DNA of 16,473 nt from Treponema sp. GTDB lineage: Bacteria > Spirochaetota > Spirochaetia > Treponematales > Breznakiellaceae. Shown piece after piece: positions 7,071 to 15,300 of this stretch (position 1 is the stretch's first letter; each line of letters opens with the position of its first letter). The notes beneath the pieces were generated by a model. It saw only the letters and a program-made list of their open reading frames with translations, ran no database searches and had not been told where the DNA came from. Location: positions 1-16,473 of the forward strand of contig JAITBO010000063.1 of the NCBI GenBank assembly GCA_031283505.1, written 5' to 3'. The translations under genes were made by a program, and so were the position numbers.

Positions 7071-8111
7071 ATGACTCTTCGGCAGGGTACTGCCATTGCT
7101 TATCTGCCCGCCCTGACAGGGGCGGCTTTTTGTGTTTTTTTGGTTCATTTCAGGCTTTTTGGATTTTTGTATTTACTGCCTCTGGGTGTCATAACCGCCG
7201 GGTATGGTTTCAGGACTGCATGGTTTTGCCTGTTTCTGGCGGCGATAGGGAACGGCCTTTGGACAGTGGGAACGGCTGTTTTGTCTTCTTTCCCCTGGGA
7301 TCAAACGGCATGGAATATCGTGTATTTTACCCTGATTGCCGCAGCCTTTACCTGGATGATGGCCCCGTCTTTAAAAAACACGTCTGAACCGCCGGGAAAG
7401 AATCCCCTGGCCCGTATCCCCGGAGTGTACCGCTTTGTGATCGCGTCCTGTGCCGCAGCCTTGCTGTTCCTGCCTATGATAGCTTCCCTCCGGCATGATG
7501 CGGCTTTCGGCGCTTTTATCCGCGCCCAGGCAGAGGTGTTGTCGGCTCTGTATACCGCATCCGCCGTGGCGGATGTGGTGGAGAAGTCTCTGTTGGAACA
7601 GTATCTGACGCCGGACTTCATACTGGAAACCCTGATTTTTACGGCTCTGAGGGGCGGGGTGGCGGCGGTCTGTATGGTGTTCTTCTTTATTAACCGTCAA
7701 ATCGCCCTGGCTCTGGTTTGGACTTTTCGCCGGATCAGGGGCGGGAGGACACTGGCGGGTTTCCACACGCCCCAGGTTTTCATTTGGGCGCTGTCTTTTT
7801 CTCTCCTTGCCATTCTTGGGGGGAAGAAGTGGGGGATAGTTCCCTTGGAAATTGCGGCCTGGAACGGTCTGGTTATCTGTGGTATCCTGTATCTTGCTCA
7901 GGGCGGAGGCATCGTGGTGTATTTTATCACCCGCGCAAATCTTTCGCCTTTCATGAGGTTGTTGCTGAACTTCCTCTTGTTTTTTCTGATCATTAGTCCC
8001 GGAATTAACGCGGTACTTTTGGGGGGATTAGCCTTCCTGGGTATCGCCGAAAATTGGGCGCCCTTTCGGACGCCGAAAATCAACGGATCGTCCTCTACTC
8101 CGGGGATGTGA
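7071..8111 (+). CDS. Multi-span membrane protein, DUF2232/YybS-like
   Basis: The 346-residue product is hydrophobic along its whole length, with roughly eight predicted membrane segments. The first pair lies within about residues 10-75, then others near 80-95, 120-140, 200-225, 235-255, 260-285 and 295-330. A polar stretch around 140-190 could be a loop. No catalytic motif is recognised. In Firmicutes and some other phyla a DUF2232 protein (YybS) lies in the same slot between rpsR and rplI, so family membership is suggested by position and topology rather than by a diagnostic motif. The start ATG follows rpsR by 16 bases with only a weak ribosome binding site. Function is unknown. Confidence 0.8.
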   Translation: MTLRQGTAIAYLPALTGAAFCVFLVHFRLFGFLYLLPLGVITAGYGFRTAWFCLFLAAIGNGLWTVGTAVLSSFPWDQTAWNIVYFTLIAAAFTWMMAPSLKNTSEPPGKNPLARIPGVYRFVIASCAAALLFLPMIASLRHDAAFGAFIRAQAEVLSALYTASAVADVVEKSLLEQYLTPDFILETLIFTALRGGVAAVCMVFFFINRQIALALVWTFRRIRGGRTLAGFHTPQVFIWALSFSLLAILGGKKWGIVPLEIAAWNGLVICGILYLAQGGGIVVYFITRANLSPFMRLLLNFLLFFLIISPGINAVLLGGLAFLGIAENWAPFRTPKINGSSSTPGM

Positions 8112-8182
8112 ATCAGGCGAAGGCGCGGCGGCGTCCGTACCGGGTTCGATTCAGGGTCCGTAAAACTCAAGGAGCTTGGAAC

Positions 8183-8794
8183 ATGAAAGTAATTTTAAAC
8201 AAGGATTTGAATCCCCTGGGAGAAGAAGGGGATGTCAAAGAGGTAGCCAAGGGGTATGCCCGGAATTACCTTTTTCCCCGGGGCATAGCGTTACCGTATA
8301 CGGAAAAAAACATCAGGAAGTTTGAGGCCCGCCGGGAAGAAATCGAAGCCCGTAAGTCCGCAAAACGGCAGGACGCTCTGGGCCTGAAAGAAAAAATGGA
8401 AGCCCTGGAACTGGTTATTGCCATGCCCGCCGGGGCCAACGGAAAGCTCTACGGCGCTGTTACTAGTCAGACCGTGGCGGATGAGCTTAACAAACAGGGA
8501 TTCCCCACAGAACGAAAGCGGGTGGAATTGCCCGGCAACAGCTTCAAGAGCGTAGGCAAGTACAAGGTAACGGTCAAGCTCTACGAAAGCGCCTCTGCGG
8601 AGATCGGGGTGACTGTGGAAGCCCAAATCATCAAGATGGAACCTAAACACCCGGCCCCGGCGCGGAAGGACAGGCGGCGTCACAGCGAGCATTCTGAAGA
8701 ACAGACGGTTGAGACGGCGGAAGTTCCCGTTGGTAAAGAGGCTCCTGCTATCGGAGAAGCGCCTGCCGCAGGTGAAACGCCGGACCAGGCGTAA
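8183..8794 (+). CDS. rplI: 50S ribosomal protein L9, with C-terminal extension
   Basis: L9 binds 23S rRNA near the L1 stalk and helps keep the reading frame. ATG 8183 gives MKVILNKDLNPLGEEGDVKEVAKGYARNYLFPRGIA, the classic N-terminal RNA-binding domain, followed by a long connecting helix and a C-terminal domain (about residues 75-150, GKLYGAVTSQTVADEL). AAGGAG at 8169-8174 supports this start; an upstream in-frame ATG at 8054 would overlap the membrane protein and is rejected. The 203-residue length exceeds the usual 150 by about 50 residues of a Pro/Ala/Glu/Gly-rich tail with a basic KDRRRH cluster, probably disordered. Confidence 0.96.
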   Translation: MKVILNKDLNPLGEEGDVKEVAKGYARNYLFPRGIALPYTEKNIRKFEARREEIEARKSAKRQDALGLKEKMEALELVIAMPAGANGKLYGAVTSQTVADELNKQGFPTERKRVELPGNSFKSVGKYKVTVKLYESASAEIGVTVEAQIIKMEPKHPAPARKDRRRHSEHSEEQTVETAEVPVGKEAPAIGEAPAAGETPDQA

Positions 8795-8891
8795 GATCGC
8801 GGCGGAAAGCAGAATGAGTATTTACTCTTTACAAACTGCGTAAGGAGCCCAATAACCGGAATTTTTTGCTCAGGCGCTTTTGGCGCCCTTT

Positions 8892-8938
8892 AGGAATTGT
8901 ACAGAAAATGCTGTGCATTTTATTTATGTACAGTTCCT
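8892..8938. repeat. Nested inverted repeat upstream of dnaB
   Basis: An outer pair of 12-base arms (8892-8903 AGGAATTGTACA, 8927-8938 TGTACAGTTCCT) pairs fully as RNA with one U-G pair. Inside is a perfect seven-base hairpin, AAAATGC-TGT-GCATTTT (8905-8921). It lies in the 186-bp gap between rplI and dnaB, the longest gap in the operon. There is no U-tract after it, so it is not a standard terminator. Confidence 0.8.
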
Positions 8939-8980
8939 TATGCAAAAAAATCTACAAGTGCAACAGGTTCCCAGGATTTT

Positions 8981-10342
8981 ATGGCAGAGGGACTCAAAGA
9001 CAAAATACCTCCTCATAACGAAGAAGCGGAAAAGGCGACCTTGGGAGCTATGCTCCTTGATACGGAAGCCGTTTCTATTGCTATGCAATATCTCAAGCCC
9101 GGCGATTTTTACATAAACAGGAACCGCCGTGTTTTTGAGGCCGTCAGAACCCTCTCCGATCAGGGGCTGAAGGCGGACATCATCACCATAGTCGAGGAGT
9201 TAAGGAGAATCGGGGAACTCGACGGGGCGGGAGGACCGGCCTATGTGGCGTCCCTGACCAACGTGGTGCCTACCGCCGCCAACATTGATTACTACGCAAA
9301 AATCGTTCAGGACTGTTCCCTCAGACGTTCCCTGATACGGGTTTCCAACGAGGTTGTCGCAAAGTCTTTTGATGAGTCCCAGGAATCCCGCGTCATTCTG
9401 GAGGAAACCCAGCAGCGGATATTTGAACTTACCGATTCACGGCAAACCCTCACCTTCAAGAGTATCAAGGAAATCATCCCGCCGGTCATCAACATCATTG
9501 AAAACCGGTATCATTCAAAAAGCCAGTATACCGGCGTTCCTTCCGGGTTTGACGACCTTGATCTGTATACCTCCGGGTTTCAGCCTTCCGAGTTGATCAT
9601 CATAGGCGCCCGGCCATCCATCGGCAAGACCGCTCTGGCCCTGACTATGGCGACCAACATCGCCGTACACCAAAAGGTCCCCACCGCTTTTTTTACCCTG
9701 GAAATGTCCGACGTGGCCCTGGTTCAGCGCCTTATTTCGGGAGAGGCGAATATTGAATCTAACTCTTTGCGGCTTGGAAAACTGAAGCCTTCGGAATTTA
9801 CGAAACTTCTGGACGCTGCGGGAAAAATCTACGAGGCGCCCCTGTACATCGTGGATATGCCGAACATGAAACTCCTGGACCTCCGATCTCAAGCCAGGCG
9901 GCTCCGGTCCCAGCAGAAAGTTGAGATCATCTTTATTGATTATCTTACCCTTATCTCTTCGGAGAATTCCCAGCTTCCCCGGCATGAGCAGGTGGCAGAG
10001 ATATCTCGTTCCCTCAAGAGCCTTGCCCGGGAGCTGGGCATTCCCATTGTGGCCCTTTCCCAGGTACGCCGGGAAGTGGAGAATAAACGAAGCGGGGAAC
10101 ATACGGCGCGTCCCGGACTGGCGGACCTTAGGGAATCCGGGTCTATAGAGCAGGATGCGGACCTGGTGATCTTTCTGCACCGGGACCGGAAAATGGAGCA
10201 AAATAACGGCGATACCGAAACAGGATCGGGAATAATACCAACGGAACTGATTATCGCCAAACAGCGTAATGGTCCGGTAGGAATCGTCAATATTGTGTTT
10301 CACGCCAAATTCGCCAAATTTGCCCCTAAAGCTAACGATTGA
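8981..10342 (+). CDS. dnaB: Replicative DNA helicase DnaB
   Basis: DnaB is the hexameric 5'-3' helicase of the replication fork. From ATG 8981 it is 453 residues, normal for the family. The N-terminal primase-interacting domain (about 10-110) contains PPHNEEAEKATLGAMLL, with DFY(I/V)xxNRRVFEAV after it. The RecA-like motor has Walker A GARPSIGKTAL (about 209-219), TLEMS, the Walker B IIFIDYL, and SRSLKSLARELGIPIVALSQVRREVE. The late ADLRESGSIEQDADLVIFLHR region carries the arginine-finger and DNA loop. An upstream in-frame ATG at 8897 falls in the hairpin region and adds unrelated residues, so it is rejected. No intein is present. Last gene of the rpsF operon; it may have extra transcription from the upstream gap, where no convincing promoter was found. 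Confidence 0.97.
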   Translation: MAEGLKDKIPPHNEEAEKATLGAMLLDTEAVSIAMQYLKPGDFYINRNRRVFEAVRTLSDQGLKADIITIVEELRRIGELDGAGGPAYVASLTNVVPTAANIDYYAKIVQDCSLRRSLIRVSNEVVAKSFDESQESRVILEETQQRIFELTDSRQTLTFKSIKEIIPPVINIIENRYHSKSQYTGVPSGFDDLDLYTSGFQPSELIIIGARPSIGKTALALTMATNIAVHQKVPTAFFTLEMSDVALVQRLISGEANIESNSLRLGKLKPSEFTKLLDAAGKIYEAPLYIVDMPNMKLLDLRSQARRLRSQQKVEIIFIDYLTLISSENSQLPRHEQVAEISRSLKSLARELGIPIVALSQVRREVENKRSGEHTARPGLADLRESGSIEQDADLVIFLHRDRKMEQNNGDTETGSGIIPTELIIAKQRNGPVGIVNIVFHAKFAKFAPKAND

Positions 10343-10367
10343 GATTTGCCGGAAAAGGCCCTATACT
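10339..10367 (+). promoter_or_regulatory. Probable promoter of the comFB-like gene
   Basis: TTGAGA at 10339-10344, a 17-base spacer, then TATACT at 10362-10367. The -35 overlaps the dnaB stop codon region. Predicted initiation near 10374 leaves about 30 bases of leader with a normal GGGAGGA ribosome binding site. Confidence 0.65.
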
Positions 10368-10403
10368 TTAGTTAAGCATTGTCAAAATGAGTTGGGAGGA
10401 AAC

Positions 10404-10700
10404 ATGGCGTTAATCGACAAGTATGATTTTGAATTGTTGAAAAATGAAGCGGAAAAACTGGTGTTAGCTGAACTGGACCAGCAGCTTGAAGCTTTTGAAG
10501 AGGAAATTTGTACCTGTAACGAGTGCGTGGTGGATATGGCCGCCATGGCGTTAAACGCGGTAAAACCCTATTACCGTTTTTCTCTGCTGGGAACCCTCTA
10601 TGCCGCTCAAGCCATGGGCGAAGATTCTTACGCCCTCAGCGTCAAAGAGGCTGTTTCAAATGCCATAGAAAAGGTGAGGAAGAATCCCTCCCACGATTAA
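10404..10700 (+). CDS. ComFB-domain small protein
   Basis: The 98-residue product resembles the late-competence ComFB family. It has a charged helical N-terminus, then EEEICTCNECVVDMAAMALNAVKPYY, with Cys at 36, 38 and 41 followed by Asp and the ALN-x-x-x-P-x-Y pattern typical of ComFB. It ends with SLLGTLYAAQ and a basic amphipathic helix. GGGAGGA at 10394-10400 fixes the ATG; upstream in-frame codons at 10293 overlap dnaB and are rejected. ComFB was first named in Bacillus competence loci, and some cyanobacterial ComFB-domain proteins are reported to bind cyclic di-nucleotides. Either role here would be inference. It has its own promoter. Confidence 0.8.
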   Translation: MALIDKYDFELLKNEAEKLVLAELDQQLEAFEEEICTCNECVVDMAAMALNAVKPYYRFSLLGTLYAAQAMGEDSYALSVKEAVSNAIEKVRKNPSHD

Positions 10701-10909
10701 GGGACGCCGCCACTTCGTCGTTTATATCCGGTAGAGGAAACAAAAGTAAAGAGAGAAAAATAGCCGCGAGCCTTTTTCTCCGTGTTTGCTCTGCAAATTA
10801 CCAGCCCTCGGTGGTTAAATTTTTTCATTTTCGTCTTGGTTTTGAAGAAGCCTGGCTTTGAGGAAGGCCATGAAGTCTTACGTTAAATTCTAACCATGTT
10901 TTTTACCTG
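10701..10909. other. Gene-free stretch after comFB
   Basis: No coding sequence is supported. It holds a perfect 8-bp inverted repeat (GAGAAAAA at 10753-10760, TTTTTCTC at 10773-10780) around a 12-base centre. This might end the comFB transcript, but it lacks a GC-rich stem directly before a T-run. The remainder is AT-richer than the flanking genes and looks like decayed intergenic DNA. Confidence 0.6.
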
Positions 10910-11154
10910 TCAGTATCCTTGTGCAGTTTGCAAGTGTTGGTCAACCCCCTTGTCCACCGCATCCTGGAGACGGACAATATTGAGCCGCTTCCTCTGTGCC
11001 TTCAGCCGCTCCTTTGTTTCTACTGAAACATCTTCCCCTGCCAGTTGCCGTTCTTAGGGAGTGGCAGGCTGGTCATAGAGACCTTCCTCGTCTTACCCTT
11101 CTCTTCCCGCGTTTTATCAATGAGTTTGGTACAAGGGTAAAAATAATTAAAATT
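10910..11154 (-). pseudogene. Decayed integrase-type transposase, C-terminal part
   Basis: On minus, FNYFYPCTKLIDKTREEKGKTRKV is followed, after what looks like a two-base insertion, by YDQPATP, a TAA stop, then ERQLAGEDVSVETKERLKAQRKRLN and on to a TGA at 10910-10912. The arrangement of a basic KxRKxYDxPxTPyxRLL block followed by DVSxExKxRLxxxxxxLNxxxLQ resembles the tail of DDE integrase-core transposases. The exact IS family cannot be set here. With one frameshift, one internal stop and no catalytic core, it is a relic. The family-like sequence stops abruptly near 11154, next to a GC hairpin. Confidence 0.6.
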
Positions 11155-11179
11155 GGTAAACCCCCGGCTTTGCCGGGGG
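11150..11179 (-). terminator. Possible terminator of the ileS-lipoprotein operon
   Basis: CCCCCGGC-TTT-GCCGGGGG (11161-11179) is a perfect eight-pair GC stem. On the minus strand it is followed by TTTACCAATTTT, an interrupted T-rich tract. On plus it is followed by ATTCAAAAAA, so only the minus orientation is suitable. It lies about 200 bases beyond the lipoprotein stop, which would leave the hairpin cluster in the 3' untranslated RNA. Confidence 0.45.
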
Positions 11180-11210
11180 ATTCAAAAAATTTGACTTTTA
11201 CGGGAATGCG

Positions 11211-11370
11211 GCTGTTCCAAAACTTCAGTTTTTGGAACAGCTTCCTTGGATTTACTGGAAAAACCGGGCCGGACTTTAGTCCGATTTGACCGGGTTTTCC
11301 AAGAGCCTACGGCTCAAGCCTGATCCAAAACCGTGCGCGTTTAGCGCACAGCCAATTAGTTTTGGAACAG
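11211..11370. repeat. 160-bp cluster of nested hairpins with terminal inverted repeats
   Basis: The two ends are perfect 12-base inverted repeats: CTGTTCCAAAAC (11212-11223) and GTTTTGGAACAG (11359-11370). Between them are several further structures. Hairpin 1 is 11211-11222 with 11230-11241 (12 pairs). Hairpin 2 has outer arms 11256-11267 with 11290-11301 (11 of 12 pairs) and inner CGGACT-TT-AGTCCG (11270-11283). Hairpin 3 is GAGCC-TAC-GGCTC (11303-11315). Hairpin 4 has outer arms 11320-11331 with 11359-11370 (11 of 12 pairs) and inner GTGCGC/GCGCAC (11333-11349). It ends seven bases from the lipoprotein stop codon. Nothing in it is convincingly coding. Confidence 0.85.
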
Positions 11371-11377
11371 GCCCAAT

Positions 11378-12316
11378 TTACTTAGAATATACCGGGAACA
11401 TATTAAAAAGTAAAGCAATCTCCCCGGCGTCCATACTCCCGGTCGTCAGGATCAACGATGAATCTTCCCGGACCGGTGGGTTGGCGAAAAGAAGCGGCAC
11501 AAGAGAAAAGCCGTATTCCCCCGCCATATCAGAATTGACGATAAAAGAGCGGACTAACGAAATCATGGAAGCAAGGGCGCTGACGTGGCTCGCCGACGGC
11601 AGTTCCAGCCGGAACCTTGCGAAGAAACGACCCACCGCACCGGGCGCCGCATCAGGGTATACCCCAAAGATGAGGAGGTCCGCCGGAACCGAAAGGGAAA
11701 TCTGCATTCCGGACAGGAACCGGTTTATCGGCGCTTCCGCATCCGGGACCCACCCGGCCAGAGCCGCCCCCTCCCGAAACCCGGCGAAACCTTCGGGAGT
11801 CCTAACCCCCCCGGTATGGGGGAAAGGGTCCCCGTCCGAGATCAGGGCGTAATCGGGCTCGACATAAACCGAAAGCCCGTCCCTGCCGGATCGCCAGTAC
11901 CGCCCTCCTGTTTCGGAGCGCGTCTTCTTCCAGGCCGGACTCAGCCCCAGGGAAAAACGCAGGCGGGAACCCGGATACCGGCCCCGGGCTGCCAGGAGAA
12001 ACCCCCTGCCTTCTTTGGAGAGGTAAACCGCCGCAGCCGCCGTAGCCGTCATGTCCAGGGCCTGGGCCGCCTGGCTCCCCCTGATCCCCCCTACGGAAAC
12101 GAGGTCCAGGACGGGCCGCGACTGGGGCACGTCAAGGGTCAAGTAGACAAGGCCGCCGGGGTCCAGGAAGGCGAAATCATCCCCCACGGCTTTGGCTTCC
12201 GTGAGGGTCCGGGGAATCGAGGCGCAGGCGGCAAGGGCCGAGACGAGGTATGCCGCCAGGACAAAGACGGGAACCGGGGAAAAGGCCCTCACCGCTTTTC
12301 GATTTTTACAAGCCAC
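11378..12316 (-). CDS. Predicted lipoprotein of unknown function
   Basis: Read from GTG 12316 the product is 312 residues. The N-terminus has Lys/Arg residues, then a hydrophobic run (VPVFVLAAYLVSALAAC) ending in a LAAC lipobox near Cys31, so it is predicted to be exported and lipidated. The mature part has mixed alpha/beta character with no motif I recognise. GAGG lies a few bases before GTG 12316. An alternative GTG at 12292 overlaps the ileS stop as GTGA and would shorten the signal peptide by eight residues. Overlap with ileS indicates co-transcription. A link to translation is not implied by the sequence. Product name beyond lipoprotein would be a guess. Confidence 0.8.
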   Translation of the reverse strand: MACKNRKAVRAFSPVPVFVLAAYLVSALAACASIPRTLTEAKAVGDDFAFLDPGGLVYLTLDVPQSRPVLDLVSVGGIRGSQAAQALDMTATAAAAVYLSKEGRGFLLAARGRYPGSRLRFSLGLSPAWKKTRSETGGRYWRSGRDGLSVYVEPDYALISDGDPFPHTGGVRTPEGFAGFREGAALAGWVPDAEAPINRFLSGMQISLSVPADLLIFGVYPDAAPGAVGRFFARFRLELPSASHVSALASMISLVRSFIVNSDMAGEYGFSLVPLLFANPPVREDSSLILTTGSMDAGEIALLFNMFPVYSK

Positions 12317-15300
12317 GCCTCATCTCCGGCTTCCACTTCCTGCCCGTCCGCAGCTTTTTCCCACAGAGTCTCCGATGCCAGGGTTTCCGCAGCCACGTAA
12401 CCGTCAAAGTCCTCCCATGCGGCCTTGAGCCGCCCGGACCCGAAGAGACGCAGGCGTATACGGTCGGTCACCGCAAGGCCCATCTCCTTCCTGAGGTTCT
12501 GCACCCCCCGAACCAAGTCCCGGACATCCCCTTCCCGGGCAAGTTCCCCGGTAACCTCCGTATCCAGGCCCACTGTCAAGGTCCCTTCGTTCAACACCCG
12601 GAGGTTGGCCTTTTCCATGCGCCGGATGTCAAGCTTCTCCCCGGTGATCTCCACCGCCTTCTCCGCCACATCTATCGAGAGGGTCGCCCCTTCCAGGATG
12701 CCCTGAATCTCGGTCTGGCTCAGGGCTTCGATACGGGCGGCAACGGCTTTCATGTCCTTGCCCAGTTCCTTGCCCAGGACCCGGAAATTCGCCTTGGCTT
12801 GGTATTCCACCAGGTCTTCCTCATTGTCCCGAAACACCACGTTCTTGACGTTGAGTTCCTCCCGGATGATCTCCGTCATCTCCAGAAGCACCGTCTTTTC
12901 CTCCGGGTTCCGGGTCACCAGTTCCACCGTGCGCAGGGGCTGGCGGACCTTGATGTTGTACTGGGACCGGAGGGACCTGCCCATGGAAACCGCGTGCTGC
13001 ACCGCAGCCATCTTGAACTCCAGGGCTGGGTCCCGCCGGGCTTTTCTGGGTACAGGGAAGTCCGCCAAATGCACCGACTCGGGATCGGCGGGCAGTCTGA
13101 GGTTCCGCCATATCGCATCGGTAACAAAGGGCATAAAAGGCGCGGCAACGGTGATGAGGGTCTTGAGCGCATCGTAGAGGGTCCCATAAGCTTCGAGCTT
13201 GTCGGCATCGTTTTCAAACCCCTCGCTTGCGGAAGCGCGCCAGAACCGGCGCCGGGACCGGCGTATATACCAGTTGTTAAGGAGATCGATGAACTCGATG
13301 ATAGGATCCACCGCACGGGAAAGATCGTAGGCATCCAGGGCGTTTCCCACCTTTTCCACCAGGGTTTCCGTCACCGAGAGTATCCACTTGTCCAGGGGGT
13401 TCGATGGGTTGTCCGGCGCACCGGCGGGACTAATCCCGTCGATGTTGGCGTAGGTCACAAAAAAACTGTAGGCGTTCCAGAGGGGAAGGATGATGCTTTT
13501 CAGCACTTCCCGCACTCCTTCGTCGCTGTACCGGAGATCTTCGGCCTTGACCACCGCAGAATGGATGAGGAAGAGCCTCAGGGCGTCCGCGCCGAAGGTA
13601 TTGACCACTTCCATGGGGTCGGTAAAGTTCCGCAGACTCTTACTCATCTTTTTGCCGTCCGAGGCGAGGACGAGGCCGGAGACCACACAGTTCATAAAGG
13701 CGGGTTTCCTGAAAAGCGCCGCCGCCAGGATGGTCAGGGTATAAAACCAGCCCCTGGTCTGATCCAGGCCCTCGTTGATGAAATTCGCCGGAAAGTGGCT
13801 GTCGAAGTATTCTTTATTTTCAAAGGGATAGTGGCTCTGTCCATAGGGCATGGCCCCGGATTCAAACCAGCAGTCCAACACCTCGGGGATTCTTCGCATA
13901 ATACCGGAACAATGCGGTCCGCTTTCGGCGTTCGGCGCAGCCGAACACGGGATGGTGATGTCGTCCACAAAATGTTTATGCAGGTCCCCGATTTCCCTGC
14001 CGGAAAGTTCCTTCAGTTCCGCCCGGCTCCCGACGCAGAGTATCTTCCCGCAGTCCGGGCATTTCCAGATGGGCAGGGGATTCCCCCAGTAGCGGTTGCG
14101 GCTGATGGCCCAGTCCCGGGCGCCTTCCAGCCATTTTCCGAACCGGCCGTTCTTTATGTGTTCGGGCACCCAGTAAACCTGTTCGTTGGCGGCCAGCATA
14201 TCCTGCTTGATCTTCTGAACATCCACAAACCAGGAGCTTACCGCCCGGTAAATGAGGGGGCTCCCGCACCGCCAGCAGTGGGGATATGCGTGGAGTATCT
14301 GGTCCCGTTTGACGAGTTTCCCCTCGGCCTTGAGGCGTTCCATGATGGCCTTGTCCGCGTCCTTCACGAAAAGCCCCTGGTAGTCGCCCACTTCGGAAGT
14401 AAAGCGGCATTCGGCGTCTATGGGGCAGATGGTGGGGACCCCCGTGCCCTTCAACACCCGCTGGTCGTCCTCGCCGAAACCCGGCGCGGTGTGGACTATG
14501 CCCGTACCGTCTTCGGTGGAAACAAAGTCCCCCGGATAGGTTCTAAAGGCGTTCTGCTCCGCGGCCCAGGCAAAGTAGGGGAACAGGGGCTCGTACTCCA
14601 GGCCCAGGAGTTCCGCGCCTTTGTAAGTCCCGACGCGTCGGTACTCTTCTTCGCTCCGGTAATAGGCGGAAAGCCGGGCCTCCGCCAGGATGTAGTGGTC
14701 CTCCCCGTCCCCGGACTTGTCCGCGACCAGGGCGTAATCTATGTCCGGGCCCAGGGTAAGGGCGAGGTTCGAGGGCAGGGTCCAGGGTGTGGTGGTCCAG
14801 GCCAGGAGGTAAGTGTTGGCGGGCAGAGCGGGGGGCGTTGCGGGGGTGGAACCCCCGCCGGGGGGGGTGGCGGAAGACTCGCTTCGCGAGTCTTTAAGGA
14901 GTTTTGCTTCACAAAACTCCACTTCCCCGCCAGGGGGGGGGCTCCCCCCCGCAGGCCAGAGGTCTGACTTGACTTTGAAGCGCACGGTGATGGCCGGGTC
15001 GTGGACATCCTTAAAGCCTCCCAGGTTAAGCTCGTGGTTGGAAAGCACGGTGGCGCACCGGGGGCAGTAGGGCAGGATGTAGTGACCTTCGTAGATCAAG
15101 CCCTTTTCCCAGAGGGATTTGACCACCCACCAGATGGTCTCCATATAATCGCCGTCCATGGTCTTGTAATCGTTATCAAAATCGATCCACCGGCCCAGCC
15201 GGGTGATCACTTCCCGCCACTCTTTTACGTATCGCAGCACGGAAGCACGGCAGGCTTCGTTAAAGGCCGCCACCCCGTACCGCTCAATGTCGGTCTTGGA

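Noticed and set aside
8874..8890. GGCGC-TTTT-GGCGCC hairpin as a terminator after rplI
   Set aside because: The stem is only five pairs and no T-run follows, so it is not supported as a terminator.
11286..11852. Open frame on plus running from the hairpin cluster into the lipoprotein gene
   Set aside because: It is antisense to the lipoprotein gene and begins in repeat DNA; no family match is apparent.
12250..14967. A 905-codon open frame on plus, opposite ileS
   Set aside because: It is antisense to a clear IleRS in a GC-rich gene, has no family features, and its length follows from codon bias of the real gene.
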